Source of the DNA: Asparagopsis taxiformis
Taxonomy: Eukaryota; Rhodophyta; Florideophyceae; Bonnemaisoniales; Bonnemaisoniaceae
Reading direction: 5' to 3'
Assembly: GCA_030407315.1 (NCBI GenBank)
Contig: JALQPE010002008.1
Span: forward strand, 115,763-179,762
Length of the DNA stretch: 64,000 bases
Within the stretch, counting starts at the first letter, position 1; each line of letters begins with the position of its first letter. Below are positions 54,183 to 64,000 of this stretch, in pieces. Under the pieces are notes generated by a model. The model ran no database searches and was not told the origin of the DNA. It saw nothing but the letters and a program-made list of their open reading frames with translations. The translations under genes and the position numbers were made by a program.

Positions 54183-54763
54183 CGTGGTTACGCTGTACAC
54201 GATAATTACGACGAGTGCAACGAGCACGACGACGAGAGCCACGCGGGCTAAACGGAACAAGAGAACGAAAGGAACGGAGGGTAGTAGTACCCAGCGGGGG
54301 AAGAGGATAAGGAGAACGAAAGGCAACGGCCTGGATGACGATGGTGAGAGGAAGGGTGAGCGACGATCGCTATCACGTTAAGCCGCCGCTTAAATATCCT
54401 TCGGACGACCGTTGTCGACATGCCCGCTGGCAGATTCACGAAAAGGCCGCGGCCTGCGCTCGTATCGCGCTGAATTGAAGCACACCCGCGTGGTGGAATT
54501 GGACACTGCATCCGTTGCAGGAAAACGCCTAAGCGAGGCATTGACGTACGACGCCAACGGGCGGGCCGCGATGATTACGAAAGAGCCGGAGCGCACGCGC
54601 GCGCTCCGGCGCCCGTGGCGATTCGATCAGCCAACCGGGCCATGTACGTTTCAACGAGATATTTTTCGGGACAACTGCCACGTCCGCAGTTGTACCCGAA
54701 AAGGCGCCAGGCCCCGTGTCTCAGGCGCGTCCTGACGGGCCTCGCGTGGCCGGGACGTCCACG

Positions 54764-54779
54764 TGTGGGGGTGGGGCTG
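54764..54779 (+). promoter_or_regulatory. Polypurine tract of the chromovirus
   Basis: GTGTGGGGGTGGGGC lies directly before the 3' LTR, the expected position of the plus-strand primer. Confidence 0.7.
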
Positions 54780-55433
54780 TGTAGTATACGTGGCAATTCC
54801 GAAATTGCAAATATTTACGTTTTCCGCGGAATTCGAATTTCGCCGGATACGACCGGCGACAGCAATGAACGAACATTGCTGGCGCATGCGCGCGCGCAAC
54901 CTGCACACGTGTGCAACGAACGTATTGCAACGGCCAACGGACCAACGGGTCCCTACGTGTGACCCACAAGGTCCCTTCCCATTCGGGGACGTTACGAGCA
55001 GTGTTTACACTGTAAAGCGATGCCATCGTGGCCATATAGGTATTGGCATCGTGCCGGGAGGGAAAGGGGACAAGACAACGATCGAGCAACGGCTCTAGTC
55101 TACGACTGACTTCTACGTTTACGTTTACGTTTTGCCTAACGAGGCTCGTCTCCGTCGAGCTGCGTACTCCCTACCCATCGCCGCACGTAAGGCTGATTGC
55201 GTGTAGTGCCTCCGGGCTTGGTTGAGAGCGCCTCCGGTGACGTGCACCTCGTTTACCGAACGTAATCCTCACGTGGATTGTTGCGTCGTGACGCTCGTGT
55301 CTACTCGCTAACCTATCTCTACCTTTCTACCTAACATACAGTCAAACACCAGCGGGTGGACTGCTCGTTTCGTTTCGTAAGGACAGCGTGTCCGTAGCTC
55401 GTACCAGCTATCTAGAACTAACGTGGTTCCACA
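54780..55433 (+). repeat. 3' LTR of the chromovirus
   Basis: 654 bp. Compared with the 5' LTR there are one C/T change and four missing bases, each inside a run (TTTTT to TTTT, GG to G, CC to C twice). It is followed by the duplication GTCTC. Confidence 0.92.
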
Positions 55434-55981
55434 GTCTCACACGGTAGTGAGAACCTTCCCGCTTCTTGTAACGCCGCTAGGCGACCGGCGGGGCCTTCGC
55501 TAGTCACCGGGACAAGGGTGCTGACTGGAGTGCTGTCGTTTGGCATCCCCAGCCGGTCAACTCGAAGCCAACGCCGCAGGCTTTCCAAACAGGTCCCGAC
55601 CGAGCCGTCAGTGTTATATAGTTGCGGAAACGTCGTGTGAAAAAACCACGCGTGGAGGCGACCACAATCCCGCGGGGATCAATCGCGCTAAGTGCCTAGT
55701 TAACCCTTGAGTGGGTTTGAGGACGGCCACGCCGATAGATCCTCCGGCCAGGTAGATCCACCGTCCCGGACCCCGCTACTACCACCCGCTACCGGGTTGG
55801 GAGACAGGTGTCCGGGGCTCCGAGGGATCGATCCACCCGACACAGCCCTCGGGCATACTAGGATCGCACGAGCTCAGCTCGTGCGAATCGGCGCTCTCCA
55901 CTCGTGAGTTCGAAGCTTATCACTATCCTCTAATCCCCCTCGGAGGTCTAATCATTTATAAGGCTAAGGTCCTACACACAT

Positions 55982-56730
55982 CTGCGTGTAAAATGGCAAC
56001 GTCACACACAAACCTCTCGTCCACCCACCCTCGCGCCATCCCTCCGCCAACAACGAAATTGACAATCTATCATCATTCTCATGACACACCACACCACACC
56101 TGCCTTACCACCAGTACACCCGTGCATTCCGATAACGATGTGAGTCAACATACGACAGAACATATCCTCCTGGATTCTCGCCGCTAAACCCCCCAACACA
56201 CCTCAGCCGCCACAGGAAGTGATGCGACTCACGCATCACTACACCGCTGATGGAAGACCAGCTATTGCTATAACTCACCGAGACCTGTTACAATACCCGC
56301 CGTTCACAACAAACAAGATTCCCCCACATAACGCAGTTGCGTTCCAGAGCTTAGAACACAACCTACTGTCATCAGCCAAATCACTAAAACCCACGCCGTT
56401 CTCTTCCAAAAGTACTGGCCTACATCAAAAAACAATCAGCCCCTCGTAAACGAGAGGTAATTATCTGCGGGAAAACGCACAGAAAACAATCTCTACGATG
56501 TAAACCACCAACCATCATCCGTCTATCCCCAACCACCGCCGTCAAAAACCACCCCGCATCAAGCCAATCATGCACAAGCTGCCCGAGCGAGCTGTGCAGC
56601 ACACCGCTCCCGCATCTCCAATCCAGAAACGAAGTTCCTCTCCGCAGAACACAAAGACATTCCTAATGCCCCCAAAAAATCCATCAAGAAACCCCTGCCA
56701 GCTCGACGCTGTCCAAAAAAAATTCCCAGA
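55982..56730 (+). pseudogene. Ty1/copia remnant continued: gag end, protease and pre-integrase fragments
   Basis: After the CACAT duplication the gag frame resumes without a shift (CK, then MATSHTNLSST). Near 56170 is LLDS followed by a damaged position, where copia proteases have the catalytic DSG. Downstream, in mixed frames, come fragments resembling the pre-integrase domain (NLLSSAKS, HAVLFQKYW, ENNLYDVN). Stops and shifts show that it is dead. The 3' end of the element was not found. Confidence 0.55.
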
Positions 56731-56877
56731 CGCCCCCGAGTAAACCAGCGTCTGTGTTTTCGGAAGTGGCGTGACGTCCAGTCTCTCTAGTACGGGTCCT
56801 AGTCGGCCCCGAGATTACTAGAACAAATGAACGTCCGCGTCCAAAAAAAAAAAAATTTTTGGATGCGACGTCACTTT

Positions 56878-57264
56878 CTCTAGTACATATGGCGGAATAC
56901 TAGGGCCCGACATCCACTTTCTCTAGTACATATGGCGGAATACTAGGACCCGACATCCACTTTCCTCTAGTACATATGGCGGAATACTAGGACCCGACAT
57001 CCACTTTCTCTAGTACATATGGCGGAATACTAGACCCGACATCCACTTTCTCTAGTACATATGGCGGAATACTAGGACCCGACATCCACTTTCTCTAGTA
57101 CATATGGCGGAATACTAGGACCCGACATCCACTTTCTCTAGTACATATGGCGGAATACTAGGACCCGACATCCACTTTCTCTAGTACATATGGCGGAATA
57201 CTAGGACCCGACATCCACTTTCTCTAGTACTATGGCGGAATACTAGGACCCGACATCCAGTATA
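56878..57264. repeat. 43-bp tandem repeat, nine copies
   Basis: The unit begins CTCTAGTACATATGGCGG and ends GACATCCACTTT. The copies differ by only a few bases, mostly one-base gaps. Each unit contains the inverted pair CTAGTA/TACTAG, 12 bases apart. A diverged relative with TCTAGTA/TACTAGA lies just upstream at about 56788-56821. Confidence 0.92.
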
Positions 57265-57382
57265 CAATATATCAGCGAAAACCGGGAGGGAAGAAATTAC
57301 AGCGGATGGTAAATTCAGGGCCCATATCGGACCGTATTTTATTCTCTCATTTAGGAAACTGCTCGTATACAATACGTCTCTC

Positions 57383-57503
57383 TAGAATAGGGAATACATA
57401 TCTGGTCAGAATAGGAAATAAATACCCGGTTAGAATAGGAAATAAATACCCGGTTAGAATAGGAAATACGTATCCAGCCAGAATACAAAATACCTGTCAG
57501 CAT
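57383..57503. repeat. 24-bp tandem repeat, about five copies
   Basis: The unit is AGAATAGGAAATAAATACCCGGTT. Two copies are identical and three diverged. In one frame it reads as an eight-residue repeat (RIGNKYPV), but I see no reason to believe that it is translated. Confidence 0.88.
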
Positions 57504-57824
57504 ATCGTCGATCACCCATCTCCCTCACTATCGCGTTCTCCCTACCATCCGAACGCCATGCACCACCATCCGCACATACTGCAAGAACCCTCACGACCTA
57601 GATTACAAAAAATACGCTCCTTCCCAATACCATCCCCGCTTTCCTCGACACCACCCCAGCCCATTAAATCATCAAGACATCAAACACGAACATGGTCAGC
57701 AAAATCTTACACCACTTGAAACGCACTCTCACTTCTATCGTATGCCCAAAATATACACATACCAGAAACACCTCACAGCTTCATTCCCCATCTTCCTACA
57801 TCCCTTCTTCACTCTCCTTCAGTC

Positions 57825-58860
57825 CTGCCGTTCCTGCTTCACCACCTGCATCACATACACAAATCAGAATCAACCACAACAGTCAGACTCAAAAGCAACG
57901 CTTACCACGACAGATATCCTAGAAACTCCCTTACTTACCTCTCCGAGAGGATGACTGAATCATCCATCCTACACAAAATACAAACCATGATCCAAAAACC
58001 TTGCAATGAATAATCAAAGTCAGCAGTCCATATCTTCGCAAAACAAGTCTTGGTGCTCAGTAAAACTTACCTTCTGTCATCAACATTCCTGCATCATCTA
58101 CACAACATCGGAATCAACCACAACAGTCAGACTCAAAACCAACCTTCCATCACAGCATACTTTCAAAACTCGCACACTTACCTTCGCTCCACACAATACA
58201 CACCATGACTCAATAGGCTTCCAATGAAAAATATCGCATCAACGGAAATAGTCAGACTCAAAACCAACCTTCCCTCGCTGCTTACTTTCAAAACTCGCAC
58301 ACTTACTTTACCTGTTCCATCCTGCACACAATAAAAACCATAAATCACGTAATCGTGTAGCCAAGAAAAGTAGTCAGCATTCCGCATCTTCGCACAACCG
58401 GTCTGGGCGCCCAATGTGACTTACCTTCCGTCATCACTATTCCTCCATCACCTACGCAACATCGGATTCAATCGCAACAGTCAGATTGAAAACCAACGTT
58501 TCCCTCGCTACATACCCTGAGAACTCGCAAATGTACCTCTCATCCATCCTACACACAATACAAACCATGATCCAAAAACCTTGCAATTAACAATAATCAT
58601 AGTCAGCAGTCCATATCTTCGCAAAGCACATCTTGGCACTCAATGAAACTTACCTTCCGTCATCAACATTCCTGCATCATCTACACAACATCGGAATCAA
58701 CCACAACAGTCAGACTCAAAATACCTTCCCTCACAGCATACTTTCAAAACTTCACGTACCTCTCTTCCATCCTCCGCTCAATACACACCATCAGTCAACA
58801 GGCTTCCCATGAAAAATATCGCATCAACGGAAATAGTCAGACTCAAAACCCACGCTTCCC
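57825..58860. repeat. Diverged higher-order repeats
   Basis: Six copies of a core (CAACAGTCAGACTCAAAA or AATAGTCAGACTCAAAA) lie near 57870, 58115, 58240, 58470, 58695 and 58820. A larger block of roughly 345 bp at about 57985-58330 returns at about 58566-58900 in the same order (CCATGATCCAAAAACCTTGC, CAACATTCCTGCATCATCTA, then the two cores). No coding signal. Confidence 0.7.
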
Positions 58861-58897
58861 TCAACGCATACCCTCGAGGGTAGAGGATGGAACGAAG

Positions 58898-58935
58898 GTA
58901 CGTGCGCGAATCTTGATCAAGATTCGCGCACGTAC
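58898..58935. repeat. 38-bp perfect palindrome
   Basis: GTACGTGCGCGAATCTTGA is followed immediately by its exact reverse complement with no spacer. A second, 14-bp palindrome (TACCCTCGAGGGTA) lies at 58869-58882. Both sit at the edge between the repeat region and the transposase remnant. Confidence 0.92.
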
Positions 58936-59534
58936 AAAGCAAAGTCGGTCAAAGAAGATCAGTCGGTGATGAGGGCGGAGTGGAGCCTGCGGCGTCGACC
59001 GGACAGCTTTCGCGTCCGCTTAAGTCTTGCTGTGCATACTCGAAATCATCGCCGGCAGTGAGATTGAGTATGGCCCAAGCCATGGTCTCTGATTCCCCGA
59101 ACAAAGAGATCCGGATCGAGAACAACGAATATAAACATATAATCATATATATGAGAATCCATTTGCTTTCCTTACATGATCTGTGGCATATCCGCTGTAA
59201 AGCACATTCAGATTCCACGAAGTTTGGAAATAAAAAAGTTTATTATTACAAATGAATTAATTGAAAATTCATCTCCCAGGGCAGTCGTTCGTCCTTCCAT
59301 GCACACGTTGCCAGCACGCAATGTGATGTAACAGTTGGAAATGATTGAACTCTCGGTTAAATTCCACCGTTGGGATGTCAGCTGGAGTGAGCACAAAACT
59401 ACTACCCAAAAAACTACGAACACGTTACATTCCAAGTCTCGAAAGCACCACAAAAATAAAATTGGTCGCATCTGGACGGGACGGCACAGTCCCCTGTTCA
59501 GCTCGCAATCCTCCCTTTTGCGTCAAAACTCGAC

Positions 59535-62500
59535 ATGGAATGCAAGTATGAAGGGTGCTTCTACTACTGCGTAGATGCTTATGCGCTCGCGCTGCATGAG
59601 CGAACGTGTCGCTACCGTTTCAACCCCTCTCCCCAACATTTCAACAACGCTCGTGTCCCTGCCGTCACCCATGAGCCTGCTCGAAACGGCGACCATGATT
59701 CCCCGCAACCCAGCCCCAGACCCAGAATCTGGTCGTGCTTCCTCCAGCGACTCACCCTGTGACGCTCCACTGCCACCAACCTCAACCCCCTCCCGCGCAG
59801 ACCTCCTCGTGCAATCCCTCGCCGCCAGTCTCACAACCCTCGAGTACAAGGCCGGCGCTGGCCGCGTGAGCGAAGTCATCACCATCCTACAAGACCCCGC
59901 ATTCTCCCTAGAAAAGTTCAACAGCGCCGTTCGCACCGTAGAAGAATGTCGCCACGTTACCGCTTCCATGGTCGAAACACATTTCCGCACCGAAGGTTAC
60001 AAGAGCCACATCATTCCAGACAAAACTGGTAAGTACTCGGCACAGCTGTACCTCCGCGACCCAGTCGACATGCTCCGCAGGCAGTTAGCACTGGCTAACG
60101 ACCAAAATACTCTCTTCCACCCCTCCCCACAGACCGCCCCAGACGGCACCGCAATATTTTCTCATCCCCTACACACAGAATTCGCGAAAACGCTGCACCA
60201 GGTTACTAGACAGCGCGTGCAGCTCTCGGAAGATCCACAGGTCGTATGGGCAGAGGAAAATGATCCCACCGCTTCCTCCTTTGCCGGCCTCCTCCAAGTG
60301 TACTCCGACAAGAGCAGCACAAGCCTCAAGAGCTCCGCAATCGTCGCATACCCCATACACGTCACACTGCTCAACTTCTCCGCCCCCCTCCGTCGCCACT
60401 GCATCCGTACCGGCCTCACCATCGTCGGGTATCTTCCGTACATTGTTAACCCTTCGTCCAACGCCTTGTTCGGTGATGAAATGCCGACAACCTCTAGTTC
60501 TGCTAGTCGCGCTCGCAAAATTGATATTCTTCATAAAGCACTCGAAAAAGTGTTTTCGTCCCTATCCACCGCGTTCTCTTCCGGGTTCCCCTGCACAGAC
60601 TCCACTGCAACTGCCCGCCAATGCTTTCCCATCCTAGCCAATTATTGCTGCGACTTTCCAGAGGCCAAAGAGCTCTCATGCACTCGCAACAGCACTACCA
60701 CCACACATCCCTGCCACCGCTGCTACATCCCCGCCACTCAACTTGAATCCAGCGCGCCACACCAGCCCCGCTCCCTCGATGATACACGCTCTGCACGCCA
60801 AGAGAGCGCTCAGGAGCATACAACTGCTCCGCTCGAAGCTCTCTCCTCCTCGAACAACACTCTGTCCTCGAATCGACCGCTCTTTTACCCACCAACAGTC
60901 CCCTAGACCCCTACAACATTTTCTCCTTCGAGCCTCTGCACAATCTCCACCTCGGCATCTCAAAGCTCATCAAACAGTGCATTGTCCACCGCCTCAGCCC
61001 CAGACCTCACCACCACTGCCTCCCATTCCGGGACACCTCGCCTTCAAGAAGGTGAAAAAATCCATCCTCGCCGGCTCAAACAGCATTCTGTCCGCTATCG
61101 AACGCGACTACTACATCACCGGTCTTCATGTCGACTTCTCCAAGGGTGAGAAGGGCACCAATTTGAACGGCCTCTTCACGGAGGACGGCATACGCGGCAT
61201 GCTCGCAGCCAAAGACTATCACCATGTCGACATGGTGTTCCCTTTCATCGCAGCATTCATTGACACATGCTGTGACGAAGTAGATACAGCCCCCCTCACT
61301 TCCATCTGCACGCAATACTCTGACCTCGTCGCATGGGTCATGAAACGCGGTCGCATCAAGCACTGGACTGCCGCCGAACTAGAAAGCCTCCAGAACTCCA
61401 TTTCCTATTTCAAACAATCAATGCTCTCCACCCTCGGCCCATTCCACACCACAGGTCTCAAAACTTTCAAGTTCCATCTTCTAGACCATCTTCCCGGTGA
61501 CTTGCAGAGATATGGCGCCCTGGAACACATTGATGCAGGCCCTACGAACACTCGCATCTTCTGTTCAAACAGAGTTATAGGAAAACCTCTCGAAGGCGCT
61601 CCACAGCCATGGAAGAGACTATTCGCCACATGGAATTCTCCTTGGCCACTCCAACTGGTCATACCCCATCGAACACATTGGGAAACCCACGCATGATATC
61701 GCCCACAGACGGTGCAGTACTCGTTCGCGACGGATTCACCGTTGCACTGCACGACTTTGCCTCCCTGCTGCCCGATGCAACCCTCCTCGTTGCAGATATC
61801 GACGGACAGCCCGATCCTGCCACTCTTTTGCCGCTGCACAACTCCTCGTTCCCGTCTGGCACCATAACGCTATTCCAGCAACTCGGTGACACAGCTGCAC
61901 AAGCGTTCCTCACCCTCGCTAGACTGCGCGCCACGGCAGAAGGCCCTCCAATACATGACATGGACATTTCCGTCACCGTGGTAAAGTCCGCCTACGTCAT
62001 GGGAGGGTACGTCCCAGATGCCGACGACTTTGACCCGCACAGTGGCATGCTTCGCCCCACAAACGTGTCGAGGCACAAGCAGCAGCGCGTCTTTGCAACT
62101 TCATCGTTCGGCCCCGCAAAGAGATCGCAGTACTCCTTTGTCGTCATCTCCGGAACTGCCGATGACTACAGAACCATATGGGTAGGGCGCGTCCTGGCAC
62201 TGGTACGCCTGCAGTCTCCAAACCTGTTTCAACCTGTAGAACTCGCTTTCGTTCAGTATATGACCTGCTTTGCCCCAAAAACCGCTGTGGAAAAAATCAC
62301 TTGGGTGCATTTGTTTAAAGTGGTCCACATGGGACCCGGACAACGGATCCGTTGACAGCAATGACACTGCATCCCACAGTGCAGGTGGTCCTTGGTTTGA
62401 CCTCATTCCTGCATCTACTATATCTGGCACCGTGCACATCGTACGAAGTAACTTTCCAGTCAAGCCATTTACGAAACAAATGCACTGGTCGGACCACCGT

Positions 62501-62566
62501 TTCTATCTCAACCGCTTCTACACCAACACTGATTACCAATTCACAGATGATAATGAAGAAGAATAA
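59535..62566 (+). pseudogene. Plavaka/KDZ-like DDE transposase, broken into several frames
   Basis: An N-terminal zinc finger (CKYEGC...HERTC) is followed, after a frame change near 59650, by a long part with YLRDPVDMLRRQLA, LLQVYSDKSSTSLKSSAIV, PIHVTLLNFS, TIVGYLPYI, CFPILANYCCDFPEAKELSC and CHRCYIP. This is the order I know from Plavaka-type (CACTA-related) transposases. A third frame holds FSFEPLHNLHLGISKLIK (near 60930). A fourth holds AFKKVKKSILAGSNSILSAIE and FKFHLLDHLPGDLQRYGALEH. A fifth, from 61609, is a 248-codon part. The end, with HRFYLNRFYTN, closes near 62566. No introns explain the changes. The family call is from motif order only. Confidence 0.6.
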
Positions 62567-62628
62567 ATCTAAATCGCAGCACTCTATTGATAATGTACTA
62601 CATGATAAACTTCTAGTCAACGTCACAT

Positions 62629-63174
62629 TTACTGCACTAATTTCAACCATCCTCCATTACGCCAAAAACCGTTATCAGCAGTGGCTGCATGGCGCCGCTC
62701 CATGCCCCCATACTGTGGGGCATTGATTTCGACATTCAGGTTTGCAGTCAGGTGTCCAGCATATGGGTCAACGACGAAAAGTTCTGCGCCAATTAGTCCT
62801 TGCGCAATCACACAATCCATTACAGCACCGAGGTTTGACGTAATATGCGATTGAATCCAATCCTCGGACACTAGAACAAGTGATGAGCAGCGGTTTACAT
62901 CATCAACGACATGAACAATTCCAGACCCCTCTCCGCTTTGCCACACTTCAACAGCCTCTCTCGTCACAGTACGGCTTGCAAACACATGCCGTGACTGTGC
63001 ACTAGTCCGCTGTTCGCTCTCGACAACGTCCGTTTCTTCCTTGCTTGCGAGCCTTGGAGACAAGACATGCAGTACACCACCATACCAACTAATTGCTGAA
63101 AAGCTACCCCCACATATTGACTGTACCGCCTTGTAAACTCCTTTGCCGTGCACCTCCTTTCCCCTTCGGTTCAT
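62629..63174 (-). pseudogene. Antisense coding-like frame, unknown product (main part)
   Basis: A 181-codon frame whose ATG start is uncertain. The codon pattern and segments such as GIVHVVDDVNRCSSLVLVSEDWIQSHI and ELFVVDPYAGHLTANLNVEI look protein-like. It ends tail-to-tail with the transposase remnant, 62 bp away. I do not recognise it. It may be a second gene of the same transposon or a captured host gene. Confidence 0.4.
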
Positions 63175-63960
63175 CCAAACACTCCACAGTAGTCACTAGC
63201 CAAGCATCCAGGCGCGCCAGCGTTAGTATGCTCGTCTCTATGTCCATTACTTGTTCTGGTCGTATCGAATAACCCTGAAGATGTCCAGCACATTCACAGC
63301 TACTCGGTTGTTAAACCATGCATCACCATTCACTTCCATTCGAAGCTGTCAGGAACCAAGCCTTTGCTGTATCGCAGCTCTGAGAACGGTGCCGTTCGCC
63401 ACCTCCCCATATCCAAATCACCGTTACTTTCCCGTTTCAAAAGCTTCTCAGACGCTTCGCGCTTTTGTTCCTCTCGCTCGTCCATCTCAGCTCGCGTCGT
63501 CAGCATCGTGCATTCTAGACATTAATTCGTGTACCCCAGCGAACCGAACAATCTGTCCCTCGCATTACGCTTCCGTGCACTCATCACGTTCGGACAGTTT
63601 CTGCGTCACCTTCACTTTCAATTCCTTGCTCCCCGCCACAGCCTCTTGACAGCACACACGCTGCTCCTCATCGGAAAACACATCACACCACGGACTTTGA
63701 CGCAGTACGTGTCGCACCAAGTCATTCAGCAGATCACTCTCGTCCCTGTACGAAGGTGTATACCACTGCAGATTCTTGATGATATAGCCCGGAGGGGTAG
63801 CAATATATCCTACACCGTTTTCGCTCCAAAGTGCCCCTTCTACGGCTCTACCTCGATGGTACGTCCAGTCCAACGTCTCTGCGTTTGTTCCGCGTATAGG
63901 GTCCAGCTCCTAGTCTCGTCTTGCACCACTTTGTCAGGTTTTCCTCAACCGCCCTAAGAA
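63175..63960 (-). pseudogene. Upstream pieces of the same antisense gene remnant
   Basis: Consecutive protein-like pieces in changing frames point the same way as the preceding entry: GRAVEGALWSENGVGYIATP with ESDLLNDLVRHVLRQSPWCDVF (63565-63873), then MDEREEQKREASEKLLKRES, ELRYSKGLVPDSFEW, MEVNGDAWFNNRVAVNVLDIF, and ILTLARLDAWLVTTVECLDEP just before 63174. The order suggests one degraded gene of at least 400 codons running from beyond 63900 to 62629. Confidence 0.35.
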
Positions 63961-64000
63961 CTCACAAGGTATTTCACAGGAATGGCTTTCTGTATTTCGA

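Larger units (their letters stand above)
41979..55433 (+). mobile_element. Full-length Ty3/gypsy chromovirus (13.5 kb)
   Basis: Two LTRs (41979-42636 and 54780-55433) are identical apart from one substitution and four single-base gaps, and are flanked by the duplication GTCTC (41974-41978 and 55434-55438). Order: LTR, tRNA primer site, gag, protease, reverse transcriptase, RNase H, integrase with chromodomain, about 5 kb of extra 3' sequence with an antisense reading frame, polypurine tract, LTR. The extra 3' sequence makes it much longer than a usual chromovirus. Codons rich in ACG, AAC and CGT give it a base pattern unlike the surrounding genes. LTR similarity shows a recent insertion. Confidence 0.92.
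41248..55976. mobile_element. Solo LTR (outer element), itself interrupted by the chromovirus
   Basis: The ends are TGTGGGAC and GTCCTACA, inverted with one mismatch, and are flanked by the 5-bp duplication CACAT (41243-41247 and 55977-55981). Subtracting the inner element leaves about 1.27 kb: 41248-41978 plus the part after 55438. It is GC-rich, contains a possible poly(A) signal (CAATAAAGG near 41775), and has no protein domains. This is what remains when an LTR retrotransposon recombines between its LTRs. It inserted in the copia gag. Confidence 0.75.

Noticed and set aside
56878..57264. CRISPR array
   Set aside because: The copies are directly joined without unique spacers, and the genome is eukaryotic.
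57306..57719. A gene encoding an eight-residue repeat protein
   Set aside because: The frame is created by the 24-bp array, and the flanking parts have no protein-like pattern.
60900..61060. Introns explaining the frame changes in the transposase
   Set aside because: No GTACG...CTAAC...CAG set is placed so as to join the frames.

Overview
The window looks like nuclear DNA of a florideophyte-type red alga. Chondrus crispus or a close relative is my best guess, by inference rather than by database match. The reasons are dense, mostly intronless eukaryotic genes, three very short spliceosomal introns (68-88 nt, all starting GTACG, each with a CTAAC branch site and a CAG end), a pair of plastid-type Rieske oxygenases, a secreted GH16 enzyme, and long stretches of nested transposable elements.

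Gene-rich left part (1 to about 25.6 kb): a WD40 protein cut by the window edge, an unknown disordered protein, a TruA-type tRNA pseudouridine synthase, UTP14 with an internal repeat array, a TMEM198/DUF4203-like membrane protein, an FCF2-domain protein, an SRR1-domain protein overlapping tail-to-tail with argininosuccinate lyase, two ABHD4/5-like hydrolases flanking a secreted GH16 glycosidase, an unknown two-TM protein, a VPS72/YL1-like protein convergent with a SET/NAP-like histone chaperone, and an aluminium-resistance/methionine gamma-lyase-type PLP enzyme. Two genes (UTP14, FCF2) belong to 18S rRNA processing and two (VPS72-like, SET-like) to histone handling.

Middle part (25.6 to 39.7 kb): an apparent 4-kb gene desert, a small NTF2-like protein, a secreted Cys-rich protein with a signal-peptide exon, two tandem PaO/TIC55-type Rieske paralogues sharing a 398-bp near-identical tract (gene conversion), a short direct-repeat element, and a membrane-anchored methyltransferase-like protein.

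Mobile-element part (39.97 to 64 kb): a three-level nest. A degenerate Ty1/copia element (LTR 39973-40186, then gag, with protease and pre-integrase remnants past 55977) was hit by an LTR element now left as a solo LTR (41248-55976, TSD CACAT). That solo LTR was in turn hit by a 13.5-kb Ty3/gypsy chromovirus (41979-55433, TSD GTCTC). The chromovirus has near-identical LTRs, an intact 800-residue Gag, a Pol broken only by single-base losses in homopolymers, a chromodomain hidden behind the last of these, and about 5 kb of 3' sequence with a long antisense reading frame. Its sequence is crowded with short perfect hairpins. To the right lie a 43-bp satellite, other tandem repeats, a 38-bp perfect palindrome, a broken Plavaka/KDZ-like transposase gene, and antisense gene remnants of unknown function.

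All gene calls come from reading the sequence and recalled family motifs; no searches were run.
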